Assembly: GCA_964484285.1 (NCBI GenBank)
Contig: CAZAEO010000021.1
Span: 1-22,383 of the forward strand
Source: CAZUQP01 sp964484285
GTDB lineage: Bacteria; Pseudomonadota; Gammaproteobacteria; DSM-16500
DNA: 22,383 nucleotides
Reading direction: 5' to 3'
Every line of letters starts with the position of its first letter. The stretch's first letter is position 1. Positions 6,369-13,528 of the stretch are shown one piece after another. The notes beneath the pieces are model-generated. The model was not told where the DNA came from, searched no databases, and was given only the letters and a program-made list of their open reading frames with translations. Made by a program: the position numbers and the translations under genes.

Positions 6369-6384
6369 TTAACGTAAGTATTGT
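6362..6384 (+). repeat. Direct repeat flanking acpP, downstream copy
   Basis: 23 bases reading AACTTAATTAACGTAAGTATT followed by GT, with 20 of 23 positions matching 6026-6048. The first bases include the acpP stop codon. A 15-of-16 match to its TTAACGTAAGTATTGT portion also lies inside the bufC coding region at 19204-19219, probably by chance. Confidence 0.45.
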
Positions 6385-6427
6385 GCATGCATAAAGTAAT
6401 TATTGTGCTTTGTCTGAGGAATTTGTT

Positions 6428-7681
6428 TTGAGTAAACTGAGCAAACAGCGTGTTGTGATAACAGGCTTGGGTATGGTTACTCCCCTTGGTCTAAATGTAA
6501 ATGATACTTGGAAAGCTATTTTAGCAGGTAAAAGCAGTGTTAGCTTAATTGATCATTTTGATACGTCAGATATGAGTTGTCGTATTTGCAGCCGCGTTAA
6601 AAATTTTGATCCTTTACCCTACATGTCAGAAAAAGAAACACGTAAGAGAGATTTGTTTGTTCAGTATGGCATTGCTGCGGGAGCTGAAGCAATTCAAGAT
6701 GCTGGTTTAACAGTAACAGCAGAAAATGCGCATCGAGTCGGTTTGGCAATCGGTTCGGGTATGGGGGGCTTGCCGATGATTGAAAAATGCCATTCTGTTT
6801 TATTAGAATCGGGCCCGCGACGAATTTCACCCTTTTTTATTCCCAGCGCACTGATTAATATGGTTGCAGGAAATCTTGCTATTATATATGGAATGCGTGG
6901 CCCGAATATAGCGGTTGTGTCAGCTTGTACGACGGGTACACATAATATTGGATTGGCTGCACGTGCTATTGTTTACGGTGATGCAGATGTCATGGTTGCG
7001 GGCGGTTCCGAAATGGCGACAACTAAATTAGCTATCGGTGGTTTTGCAGCAATGCGTGCTTTATCAACACGTAACGACGCACCGGAAAAAGCAAGCCGAC
7101 CATGGGATAAGGATCGTGATGGATTTGTTTTGGGAGATGGTGCTGGTATTGTTGTATTGGAAAGTTACGAACATGCAAAAAAACGCGGTGCAAAAATTTA
7201 TGCTGAGCTCGCTGGTTTTGGCATGAGTGACGATGCATCGCATATTACCACTCCGCATCCAGAAGGTTTGGGTGCTGCATTATCTATGAATAACGCATTA
7301 GCTGATGCGCGCATCAATCCAAATGAAGTGGATTATATTAATGCGCATGGTACGTCTACCCCTACAGGAGATGAGCTTGAGGTGCTTGCAATCAAAAGCA
7401 GTTTTGGTGAGCATGCATACAAATTGGCTGTTAGTTCAACTAAATCTATGATTGGCCATTTATTAGGGGCTGCAGGATCAGTAGAAGCCATTTTTAGTAT
7501 CTTGGCGATACGGGATCAAGTTGCTCCTCCAACTATTAATTTAGATAATCCTGATGATGGTTGTGATCTAAATTTTGTGCCACATCAAGCACAAACGATG
7601 CCCATTCATATAACGCTTTCAAATTCATTTGGTTTTGGCGGAACGAATGGAACATTATTGTTTCGTGAATTCATAGAATAA
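6428..7681 (+). CDS. fabF: 3-oxoacyl-ACP synthase II
   Basis: 417 residues from the chosen start. FabF condenses malonyl-ACP with acyl-ACP in the elongation cycle and controls the 16- to 18-carbon step of unsaturated chains. Catalytic triad: Cys167 (VVSACTTGTHN), His307 (NAHGTSTPTGD) and His344 (KSMIGHLLGAAG). The C-terminal FGFGGTNGTLLF is typical of KAS I/II. Start choice: the TTG at 6428 gives MSKLSKQRVVITG, matching the family N-terminus, and has TGAGGA seven bases upstream. An upstream in-frame TTG at 6410 would add six residues but has no ribosome binding site. The stop overlaps the mltG start (TAATG), so the two are translationally coupled. Confidence 0.96.
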   Translation: MSKLSKQRVVITGLGMVTPLGLNVNDTWKAILAGKSSVSLIDHFDTSDMSCRICSRVKNFDPLPYMSEKETRKRDLFVQYGIAAGAEAIQDAGLTVTAENAHRVGLAIGSGMGGLPMIEKCHSVLLESGPRRISPFFIPSALINMVAGNLAIIYGMRGPNIAVVSACTTGTHNIGLAARAIVYGDADVMVAGGSEMATTKLAIGGFAAMRALSTRNDAPEKASRPWDKDRDGFVLGDGAGIVVLESYEHAKKRGAKIYAELAGFGMSDDASHITTPHPEGLGAALSMNNALADARINPNEVDYINAHGTSTPTGDELEVLAIKSSFGEHAYKLAVSSTKSMIGHLLGAAGSVEAIFSILAIRDQVAPPTINLDNPDDGCDLNFVPHQAQTMPIHITLSNSFGFGGTNGTLLFREFIE

Positions 7682-8781
7682 TGATTACCTTTACACATGC
7701 ACATCGCGTTTTAATTGCAATTGTTACTATTATATTGATGGTATGTGCATGGTTTTTAATTACCTGGGTGAGTTTTTTACGTTCGCCTATCATATTTAAT
7801 GAACAGGGAATGGAATATGTTGTTCCTGAAGGCGCGTCTATTAGATTAGTTGTACATGATTTATATTTATTAAATGTTATTAAACGTCCTGTTTTCTTTA
7901 ACTTGTTGGTTTATTTAAGAGGGGATAAGCACGAATTAAAAGCCGGTGAATATCTTTTCCCGAAAGGTACTACACCTGTTAGCTTGTTAACCCAAATTAC
8001 GACAGGTAGTGGTATGGTGTATCATACTTTTACCATAGTTGCGGGTTGGAGTTTTCATACGTTGCGCGGTGCATTAGAGAAAGATCCTAATTTACGTCAT
8101 GCTTCTGCTTCCATGAGTAATGCAGCCATTATGGACTATTTAGGTCATCCTGAATTAAAACCCGAAGGATGGTTTTTTCCAGATACGTATTATTTTGTTA
8201 AGGGATCCTCTGATTTGGTATTGTTAAAGCGCGCATTTCAAATGATGCAACGCAAGTTAAACGATGCTTGGAAAAAGCGTGATTCCGATTTGCCTTATCA
8301 AACTCAGCAAGAAGTATTGACGGTCGCATCACTTATTGAAAAAGAAACGGGGGTTGATCGAGAGCGATCAATGATTGCTGGGGTCATCGTTAATCGTCTT
8401 AGAAAAGATATGTTATTGCAAATTGATTCAAGCGTTATTTATGGTGTAGAGCCGCATTTTACGGGTGTGATTCGTAGAAAAGATTTGCTCTCTAAAAACC
8501 CTTACAATACGTATGTCAATAAAGGATTGCCGCCAACGCCCATCGCAATGCCTGGCATGGAATCGATCGAAGCGGCGCTGCATCCCAAACGACATAACTA
8601 TTATTATTTTGTAGCTAAAAATTATGATCCTGATGGCGGACATCAATTTTCTACTACGCTTGCAGAACATTATAAAGCGGTTGCAAATGCTAAGAGAAAA
8701 CACTCCAGGAATGAATTTTTTAATGATAATTTAATTCGTGCTTATTTTTTAAAGTTGGTATTACCGAAGATTTATAATTAA
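7681..8781 (+). CDS. mltG: Endolytic murein transglycosylase MltG (YceG-like)
   Basis: 366 residues. Inner-membrane lytic transglycosylase that cleaves nascent peptidoglycan glycan strands. One N-terminal membrane helix (about 9-31) is followed by a periplasmic domain. The catalytic region ASLIEKETG contains the predicted catalytic Glu220. Other family segments are PEGWFFPDTY (161-170), AGVIVNRL, IDSSVIYG, NTYVNKGLPPTPI and YYYFVAKNYDPDGGH. It has about 25 additional C-terminal residues ending in a basic/hydrophobic stretch. In E. coli pabC lies between fabF and this gene; here they overlap by one base, so pabC is absent. tmk follows after 20 bases, as in the conserved order. Confidence 0.96.
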   Translation: MITFTHAHRVLIAIVTIILMVCAWFLITWVSFLRSPIIFNEQGMEYVVPEGASIRLVVHDLYLLNVIKRPVFFNLLVYLRGDKHELKAGEYLFPKGTTPVSLLTQITTGSGMVYHTFTIVAGWSFHTLRGALEKDPNLRHASASMSNAAIMDYLGHPELKPEGWFFPDTYYFVKGSSDLVLLKRAFQMMQRKLNDAWKKRDSDLPYQTQQEVLTVASLIEKETGVDRERSMIAGVIVNRLRKDMLLQIDSSVIYGVEPHFTGVIRRKDLLSKNPYNTYVNKGLPPTPIAMPGMESIEAALHPKRHNYYYFVAKNYDPDGGHQFSTTLAEHYKAVANAKRKHSRNEFFNDNLIRAYFLKLVLPKIYN

Positions 8782-8801
8782 CTCGAAATGGGGTCTGTTC
8801 A

Positions 8802-9443
8802 TTGAAAATAACCGGCACGTTTATCACAATTGAAGGTATTGAGGGTGTTGGTAAAACAACTGCAGTACAATTTATCCAACATTATCTTCTGCAGCATCAA
8901 CGGGAACATGTCATCACTCGCGAACCAGGTGGCACGGCGATCGCGGAACAGATACGCCAAATTTTATTAACGCCCAATCCAGAAGACACCATTGTTCCTG
9001 CAACAGAATTATTATTAATGTTTGCTTGCCGCGCACAGCATGTTGAAAAAGTTGTTTTACCCGCACTGCAGGCAGGGAAATGGGTGGTGAGTGATCGTTT
9101 TGTTGATGCGACTTATGCATATCAGGGGGGCGGGAGGAAAATGAATATGACGCAAATCAATATGTTGGAAAAATGGATTGTAGGAAATCTTCAACCAGAT
9201 TTAACTATATTGCTTGATGCGCCACCTGCCATTGGTTTGGCGCGTGCTAAACATCGTTCGCCACAGGATCGGATTGAGCAAGAAAAAATAGATTTTTTTG
9301 AACGTGTACGTCAGGTCTATTTGTCTCGTGCTAAACAATTTCCGGAGCGTTTTAGTGTCATTGATGCAACTCAACCTTTGGCAAAAGTACAGGATGAATT
9401 AACAAAAAATTTGGAGACTATTGCAAAGCGTGCAGTGCGCTGA
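8802..9443 (+). CDS. tmk: Thymidylate kinase
   Basis: 213 residues. Phosphorylates dTMP to dTDP with ATP, an essential step in dTTP supply. P-loop GIEGVGKTT (12-20), the substrate-binding DR motif at Asp98-Arg99 (VVSDRFVDATYAYQGGG), and a LID-like region with RAKHRSPQDRIEQE (148-161), close to the E. coli-type enzyme. The start is TTG at 8802, preceded by a GGGG-containing stretch (8790-8793). The next frame gene holB begins 15 bases after the stop, and mltG ends 20 bases upstream, preserving the mltG-tmk-holB-tatD order of many gammaproteobacteria. Confidence 0.96.
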   Translation: MKITGTFITIEGIEGVGKTTAVQFIQHYLLQHQREHVITREPGGTAIAEQIRQILLTPNPEDTIVPATELLLMFACRAQHVEKVVLPALQAGKWVVSDRFVDATYAYQGGGRKMNMTQINMLEKWIVGNLQPDLTILLDAPPAIGLARAKHRSPQDRIEQEKIDFFERVRQVYLSRAKQFPERFSVIDATQPLAKVQDELTKNLETIAKRAVR

Positions 9444-9457
9444 GCAATCTAATAGAA

Positions 9458-10456
9458 ATGCAAACTATTTTGCCGTGGCAACATACTATTTGGGAATCAC
9501 TCTGGCAACGCAAACAACAAAACAGCTTGCCACATGCATTATTATTTTCAGGTGTAGCTGGGGTAGGGAAAAAGCAATTTGCTCATGTTTTCGCGCAAAC
9601 TCTTTTATGTCATTCTTCATCTCAGTCTGGCGTTTTATGCGGAGCTTGTCGCGCATGTCATTTGTTAGAGTCAGGAGCGCACCCTGATTTAATGTGGGTA
9701 GAGCCAGAGGAAGCGGGACAAATGATTAAGGTTGAGCAGATTCGTCATGTTGTGCATTTTGTTAATGAAACTGCGTTGCTCAGTGGGTATCGTATTATTC
9801 TTATTCCTGCTTCTCTCATGAATGTCGCGGCAGCAAATGCATTATTGAAAACGCTTGAGGAACCTACGTCACATACTTTACTTATTTTAATCTGTGAGCA
9901 AACTTCACGATTACCTGCAACCATTACGAGTCGTTGTCAGCGAGTGGTTTTTTCAAAACCTTCAAAGAAAATAGCTTTACAGTGGTTGGAAGTAAATTGC
10001 CAGAATAAAATAGCCCATACTCCACAGGATCTCGATTTATTGCTTGCGTTGGCAGAAGGTGCGCCATTAAGTGCAAAAGAATTTTTGCTCAACGGCATGC
10101 TTGCTTTGCGTCAAGAATTTTATCAAAATTTATTACAATTAAGTCGGCGTCAAGCAGATCCATTGCAGCTTGCTGCTCGTTGGCAAGAACATGAAACATT
10201 ATTTATTTTAAATTTATTATTTATTTGGTTGAGAGATTTATTGCGTGCTAAGTTAACTCATGGGCGAGCGAATTTAATTAATGTAGATCATCAAGTTGTT
10301 ATACAGGAAATCATGCAGAAATTTTCGTGTGATAATTTGTTGCAATATATCGCTCATATTCAGCAAATGTATTCGGGCGCGCTGCGGTTTTTAAATACGA
10401 ATAAAATATTGTTGTTAGAAGAGTTATTTATTCGATGGGCAAAACTATGTTTCTAG
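9458..10456 (+). CDS. holB: DNA polymerase III subunit delta prime
   Basis: 332 residues, normal length. Part of the clamp-loader that places the beta sliding clamp on DNA. N-terminal AAA+ fold with a P-loop-like GVAGVGKK (32-39), a zinc-binding cluster Cys51, Cys61, Cys64 and Cys67 (CGACRAC), LLKTLEEPTSHTLLIL, and the SRC motif (TITSRCQRVVF) that contacts the neighbouring subunit. The C-terminal collar region is helical. The end overlaps tatD by ten bases, suggesting coupled translation. The ATG at 9458 gives the expected family start, with LPWQHTIWESL a few residues in. Confidence 0.94.
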   Translation: MQTILPWQHTIWESLWQRKQQNSLPHALLFSGVAGVGKKQFAHVFAQTLLCHSSSQSGVLCGACRACHLLESGAHPDLMWVEPEEAGQMIKVEQIRHVVHFVNETALLSGYRIILIPASLMNVAAANALLKTLEEPTSHTLLILICEQTSRLPATITSRCQRVVFSKPSKKIALQWLEVNCQNKIAHTPQDLDLLLALAEGAPLSAKEFLLNGMLALRQEFYQNLLQLSRRQADPLQLAARWQEHETLFILNLLFIWLRDLLRAKLTHGRANLINVDHQVVIQEIMQKFSCDNLLQYIAHIQQMYSGALRFLNTNKILLLEELFIRWAKLCF

Positions 10457-11256
10457 TTGATTCGCATTGCCATTTAGATCAGCTTGATTTGACTGATTAT
10501 CAAAACGATTTAGCTAAAGCTCTTTTATTTGCGAAAGAGCAGGGTGTTCAACATTTTTTGTGTGTTTGTATTACGTTAAAAGATTTGCCAAAAATGCTGC
10601 AAATGATACAACCTTATGCCAACGTGCATGCATCGGTTGGATTACATCCTAATGAGCAGGATATTGAATCAGAACCCAGTGCGGATGATTTAATTGCATT
10701 GATGCAAGATAAAAAAATCATTGCTGTGGGTGAAACAGGTTTAGATTATTATCGTAGCAGCGGAGACGTTGAATGGCAGCGTATGCGGTTTCGTCAACAT
10801 ATTCAGGCAGCGAAAGAAACTGGAAGGCCGCTCATTGTGCATTCGCGTCAGGCAAAAGAAGATACCTTGCGTATTTTACGTGAAGAAAATGCGAAAGAAG
10901 TAGGCGGTATATTGCATTGTTTTACCGAAGATATGTCGATGGCGCTGCAAGCAATGGAATTAAATTTTTATATTTCTTTTTCGGGTATTGTGACATTTCA
11001 GAATGCAAAAGAAATTCAATATGTAGCAAAACATATGCCATTAGACCGCATGTTAATTGAAACGGATTCGCCTTATTTGGCGCCTGTGCCCTATCGTGGC
11101 AAATCCAATCAACCCGCGTATGTTCGCTATGTTGCTGAGTATATTGCTCAATTACGCGAGGTAGATGTGAGAATGATTGCAGAATATACGACCAGAAACT
11201 TTTTTAAGTTATTTCGTCTAGGTTCTGTCGTCAATGATGATAAACGAGTAGAATAG
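10447..11256 (+). CDS. TatD family metal-dependent hydrolase (YcfH-like)
   Basis: 269 residues from the chosen start. TIM-barrel metallohydrolase; relatives have DNase or D-aminoacyl-tRNA-related activities, and the in vivo substrate is uncertain. Metal ligands and family motifs: His7 and His9 (DSHCHLD), Glu96 (GETGLDYY), His132 (IVHSR), His157 (LHCFTE) and Asp207 (ETDSPYLAPVP). The N-terminus MFLVDSHCHLD matches E. coli YcfH, so the ATG at 10447 is preferred over the in-frame ATG at 10435. It starts inside the end of holB, as expected for this operon. A 31-base gap precedes the Lol permease gene. Confidence 0.94.
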   Translation: MFLVDSHCHLDQLDLTDYQNDLAKALLFAKEQGVQHFLCVCITLKDLPKMLQMIQPYANVHASVGLHPNEQDIESEPSADDLIALMQDKKIIAVGETGLDYYRSSGDVEWQRMRFRQHIQAAKETGRPLIVHSRQAKEDTLRILREENAKEVGGILHCFTEDMSMALQAMELNFYISFSGIVTFQNAKEIQYVAKHMPLDRMLIETDSPYLAPVPYRGKSNQPAYVRYVAEYIAQLREVDVRMIAEYTTRNFFKLFRLGSVVNDDKRVE

Positions 11257-11287
11257 CCACGTTATACCCCTAAATTCAGGTATTTAC

Positions 11288-12538
11288 ATGTTTCGACCCG
11301 TAGCTCTTTTTATTGGATTACGTTATACGCGCGCTAAAAAGCGTAATCATTTTATTTCTTTTATTTCCCTCATGTCGATGTTGGGTATAGCGCTTGGTGT
11401 GTTGGTATTAATTACTGTTCTTTCTGTTATGAATGGTTTTGATCGCGAAATTAAAAGTCGGGTCTTTAGCATGGTGCCGCCGGTCACTGTCAGTAGTTTG
11501 GTAAACTATGTGACTGATTGGCAGCAAGTTGAAAGTATCATGAAAGAAAATCCTAATATAGTAGCGGTAGCACCTTTTGTGAGTGCGCAAGCTATGTTAA
11601 CAAATGATGGGCTTGTGCAGCCTGCTTTACTTGATGGCATTTTGCCTGAAGCTGAAACGCATATTACTGAATTATCCGACAAAATGATTCAAGGAAAATT
11701 GACGCAATTAGTCGCTGGTCAATTTGGTATAATATTAGGAGAAGAATTAGCTGAGCGATTAGATGCTGTGCTTGGCGATAAAATTACTGTTGTTACTCCG
11801 CAAATGTCTTTGACACCAGCAGGTGTTATTCCTCGGTTTAAACGATTTACTGTTGTTGGTATTTTTCGTGCTGGCAGTGGATTTGGTTTTGATGGAAATT
11901 TGGCATTTATTCATTTAGTCGATGGCCAAAAATTAATGCAATTGGGCGCGACAGTGACAGGTGTGCATGCCACTATCAAAAATGTGTATGCAGCACAACA
12001 CGTGTCTGATCAATTGACAAATCAACTAGGCCCTAGTGCGCGAGTATCTAATTGGACAAATCAATTTGGTGCATTTTTTCATGCAGTCAGTCTAGAGAAA
12101 ACGATGATGTTTTACATTTTAATTTTAATTATTGCAGTGGCAGTTTTTAATTTGGTGTCCACTTTAATGATGGTGGTCAATGAAAAAGAAGCCGACATCG
12201 CTATTTTACGTACTATTGGGGCAACGCCGCAAATGATTATGGGAATTTTTATGGTGCAAGGAGCTATTGTTGGAGTCATTGGTACGTTATTAGGTGTGGT
12301 AGGAGGTATTACTCTTGCATTGAATGTAACTGACTTGGTAGATTGGATTCAACGCGTATTCAACGTGCAATTTCTTTCATCCAGTGTATATTTTGTTAAT
12401 TATCTTCCTTCCGAATTGCAAGCATCTGATATTATCCGTATTAGTTTGGCGGCGTTGTTTCTGAGTTTGCTGGCGACGCTTTATCCCGCATGGCGCGCAT
12501 CTCGTACAGAACCTGTTGAGGCATTGCGCTATGAATAA
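11288..12538 (+). CDS. lolC: Lipoprotein-releasing ABC transporter permease (LolC/LolE/LolF type)
   Basis: 416 residues. Permease that, with the LolD ATPase, extracts mature lipoproteins from the outer leaflet of the inner membrane and hands them to LolA. Four membrane helices: about 27-47, 273-297, 319-346 and 383-400, with a large periplasmic domain between the first two. The cytoplasmic coupling segment NEKEADIAILRTIGATP (about 298-314) and the C-terminal PAWRASRTEPVEALRYE are family hallmarks. Only one permease gene is present and it is directly followed by lolD, without lolE. It may therefore work as a homodimer, as LolF does in bacteria with one permease; gene symbol tentative. Its last eight bases overlap lolD. 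Confidence 0.9.
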   Translation: MFRPVALFIGLRYTRAKKRNHFISFISLMSMLGIALGVLVLITVLSVMNGFDREIKSRVFSMVPPVTVSSLVNYVTDWQQVESIMKENPNIVAVAPFVSAQAMLTNDGLVQPALLDGILPEAETHITELSDKMIQGKLTQLVAGQFGIILGEELAERLDAVLGDKITVVTPQMSLTPAGVIPRFKRFTVVGIFRAGSGFGFDGNLAFIHLVDGQKLMQLGATVTGVHATIKNVYAAQHVSDQLTNQLGPSARVSNWTNQFGAFFHAVSLEKTMMFYILILIIAVAVFNLVSTLMMVVNEKEADIAILRTIGATPQMIMGIFMVQGAIVGVIGTLLGVVGGITLALNVTDLVDWIQRVFNVQFLSSSVYFVNYLPSELQASDIIRISLAALFLSLLATLYPAWRASRTEPVEALRYE

Positions 12539-13211
12539 TTCTGTCATTACATGTACTAGTTTAGGCAAATATTACCGAGATGGTGCAGCGCAAATTAATG
12601 TATTGGAAGATATTAATTTGGATGTGAAACCAGCAGAATTAGTTGCAATTGTAGGTAGTTCTGGTTCAGGTAAAAGTACATTGTTACATTTATTAGGCGG
12701 TCTGGATCAGCCGACATCAGGTAGTGTGATGGTGGCGGGCACAAAGTTGACGGAATTATCAGAAAAAGAAAAGTGTTATTTGCGTAATCAATACTTAGGT
12801 TTTGTTTATCAGTTTCATCATTTATTGCCAGAATTTACTGCACTTGAAAATGTCAGTATGCCTTTGCTTATTCGAGGTGTTGTGCCAGAAGAAATTATGA
12901 GTAAAGCAGAACGTTTGCTTGAATCGGTCGGCTTAAAAAATCGTATGCAACATAAAATGAGTGAATTGTCTGGTGGTGAGCGTCAACGTGTTGCTATAGC
13001 ACGTGCTTTAGTGACGGAACCCTTATGTGTATTAGCTGATGAACCTACCGGAAATTTAGATCCCCGTAATGCAGAAAAAGTGTTAAATTTATTTGTTGAT
13101 TTACAAAAAGCCCACCAAACGAGCGTCATTATAGTGACTCACGATATGAATATCGCTTCTCATGCCGAGCGAGTATTGTTGCTGGAAGACGGAAAATTAG
13201 TCGCTGCTTGA
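12531..13211 (+). CDS. lolD: Lipoprotein-releasing system ATP-binding protein LolD
   Basis: 226 residues from the chosen start. ABC ATPase powering lipoprotein release to LolA. Walker A GSSGSGKS, Q-loop within GFVYQFHHLLPEFTALENV (closely like E. coli LolD), signature LSGGERQRVAIARAL, Walker B CVLADEPTGNLD, and the switch histidine in VTHD. The ATG at 12531 gives MNNSVITCTSLGKYY, matching the family start, and overlaps the permease stop (ATGAATAA) with GAGG about ten bases upstream. An in-frame ATG at 12516 would add five residues and is less likely. It is the last gene of the collinear core block; a 317-base gap with the second mobile element follows. Confidence 0.96.
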   Translation: MNNSVITCTSLGKYYRDGAAQINVLEDINLDVKPAELVAIVGSSGSGKSTLLHLLGGLDQPTSGSVMVAGTKLTELSEKEKCYLRNQYLGFVYQFHHLLPEFTALENVSMPLLIRGVVPEEIMSKAERLLESVGLKNRMQHKMSELSGGERQRVAIARALVTEPLCVLADEPTGNLDPRNAEKVLNLFVDLQKAHQTSVIIVTHDMNIASHAERVLLLEDGKLVAA

Positions 13212-13330
13212 GAGCTTGTTGTCATATTGTTTGACTGTCTGCAAAAATAGTAAAATCGGTGTAGGTTCTCGTCAAATATCACTTGATATTCTTATCAAAT
13301 TCGCGATCTTTTTTTGTTATCTATTTTACT
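13212..13330. other. Intergenic stretch between lolD and the mobile element
   Basis: About 120 AT-rich bases without a convincing gene or intrinsic terminator. The only structure seen is a 16-base palindrome, AATATCA-CT-TGATATT (13275-13290), with perfect 7-bp arms. It could be an operator ahead of comEC, but the mobile element lies between it and that gene. Together with the element, it makes up the non-coding gap 13212-13528. Confidence 0.5.
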
Positions 13331-13511
13331 CACTCACCTTACGCAGAATAAGCTTAAGTAGTGTCATTGCGAACCCTGCGTTTTTTTGCAGGGTGTGGCA
13401 ATCCAGTCAGCATTTCTCTGGATCGCCACGTCTTGCAAAAAACGCAAGACTCGCGATGACAAAGCCGAGTTTCCATGTTTTTCTACGAAAAACTGCGTAA
13501 CATGAGTTACT
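13326..13511. mobile_element. MITE-like 176-bp palindromic element, copy 2, with 5-bp target duplication
   Basis: The element body is 13331-13506, the same length as 406-581. By eye only two differences were found: T/G in TAAGTAKTGTCATT and T/C in CAGCATTTYTCTGG. TTACT flanks it on both sides (13326-13330 and 13507-13511). In copy 1 the corresponding flanks are TTATT on both sides, and this covarying base is what supports a real target duplication. It is in the same orientation as copy 1. It lies between lolD and comEC, ending 22 bases before the comEC start, so comEC expression must come through it or from within it. Near-identity of the copies points to recent movement. Confidence 0.85.
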
Positions 13512-13528
13512 CAGCATAGGACAAATGA

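Noticed and set aside
13216..13500. 94-codon open frame spanning the lolD-comEC gap and the second mobile element
   Set aside because: Most of it is translated repeat, the upstream part has no protein-like character, and there is no good ribosome binding site. It is the element's open frame joined to intergenic DNA.
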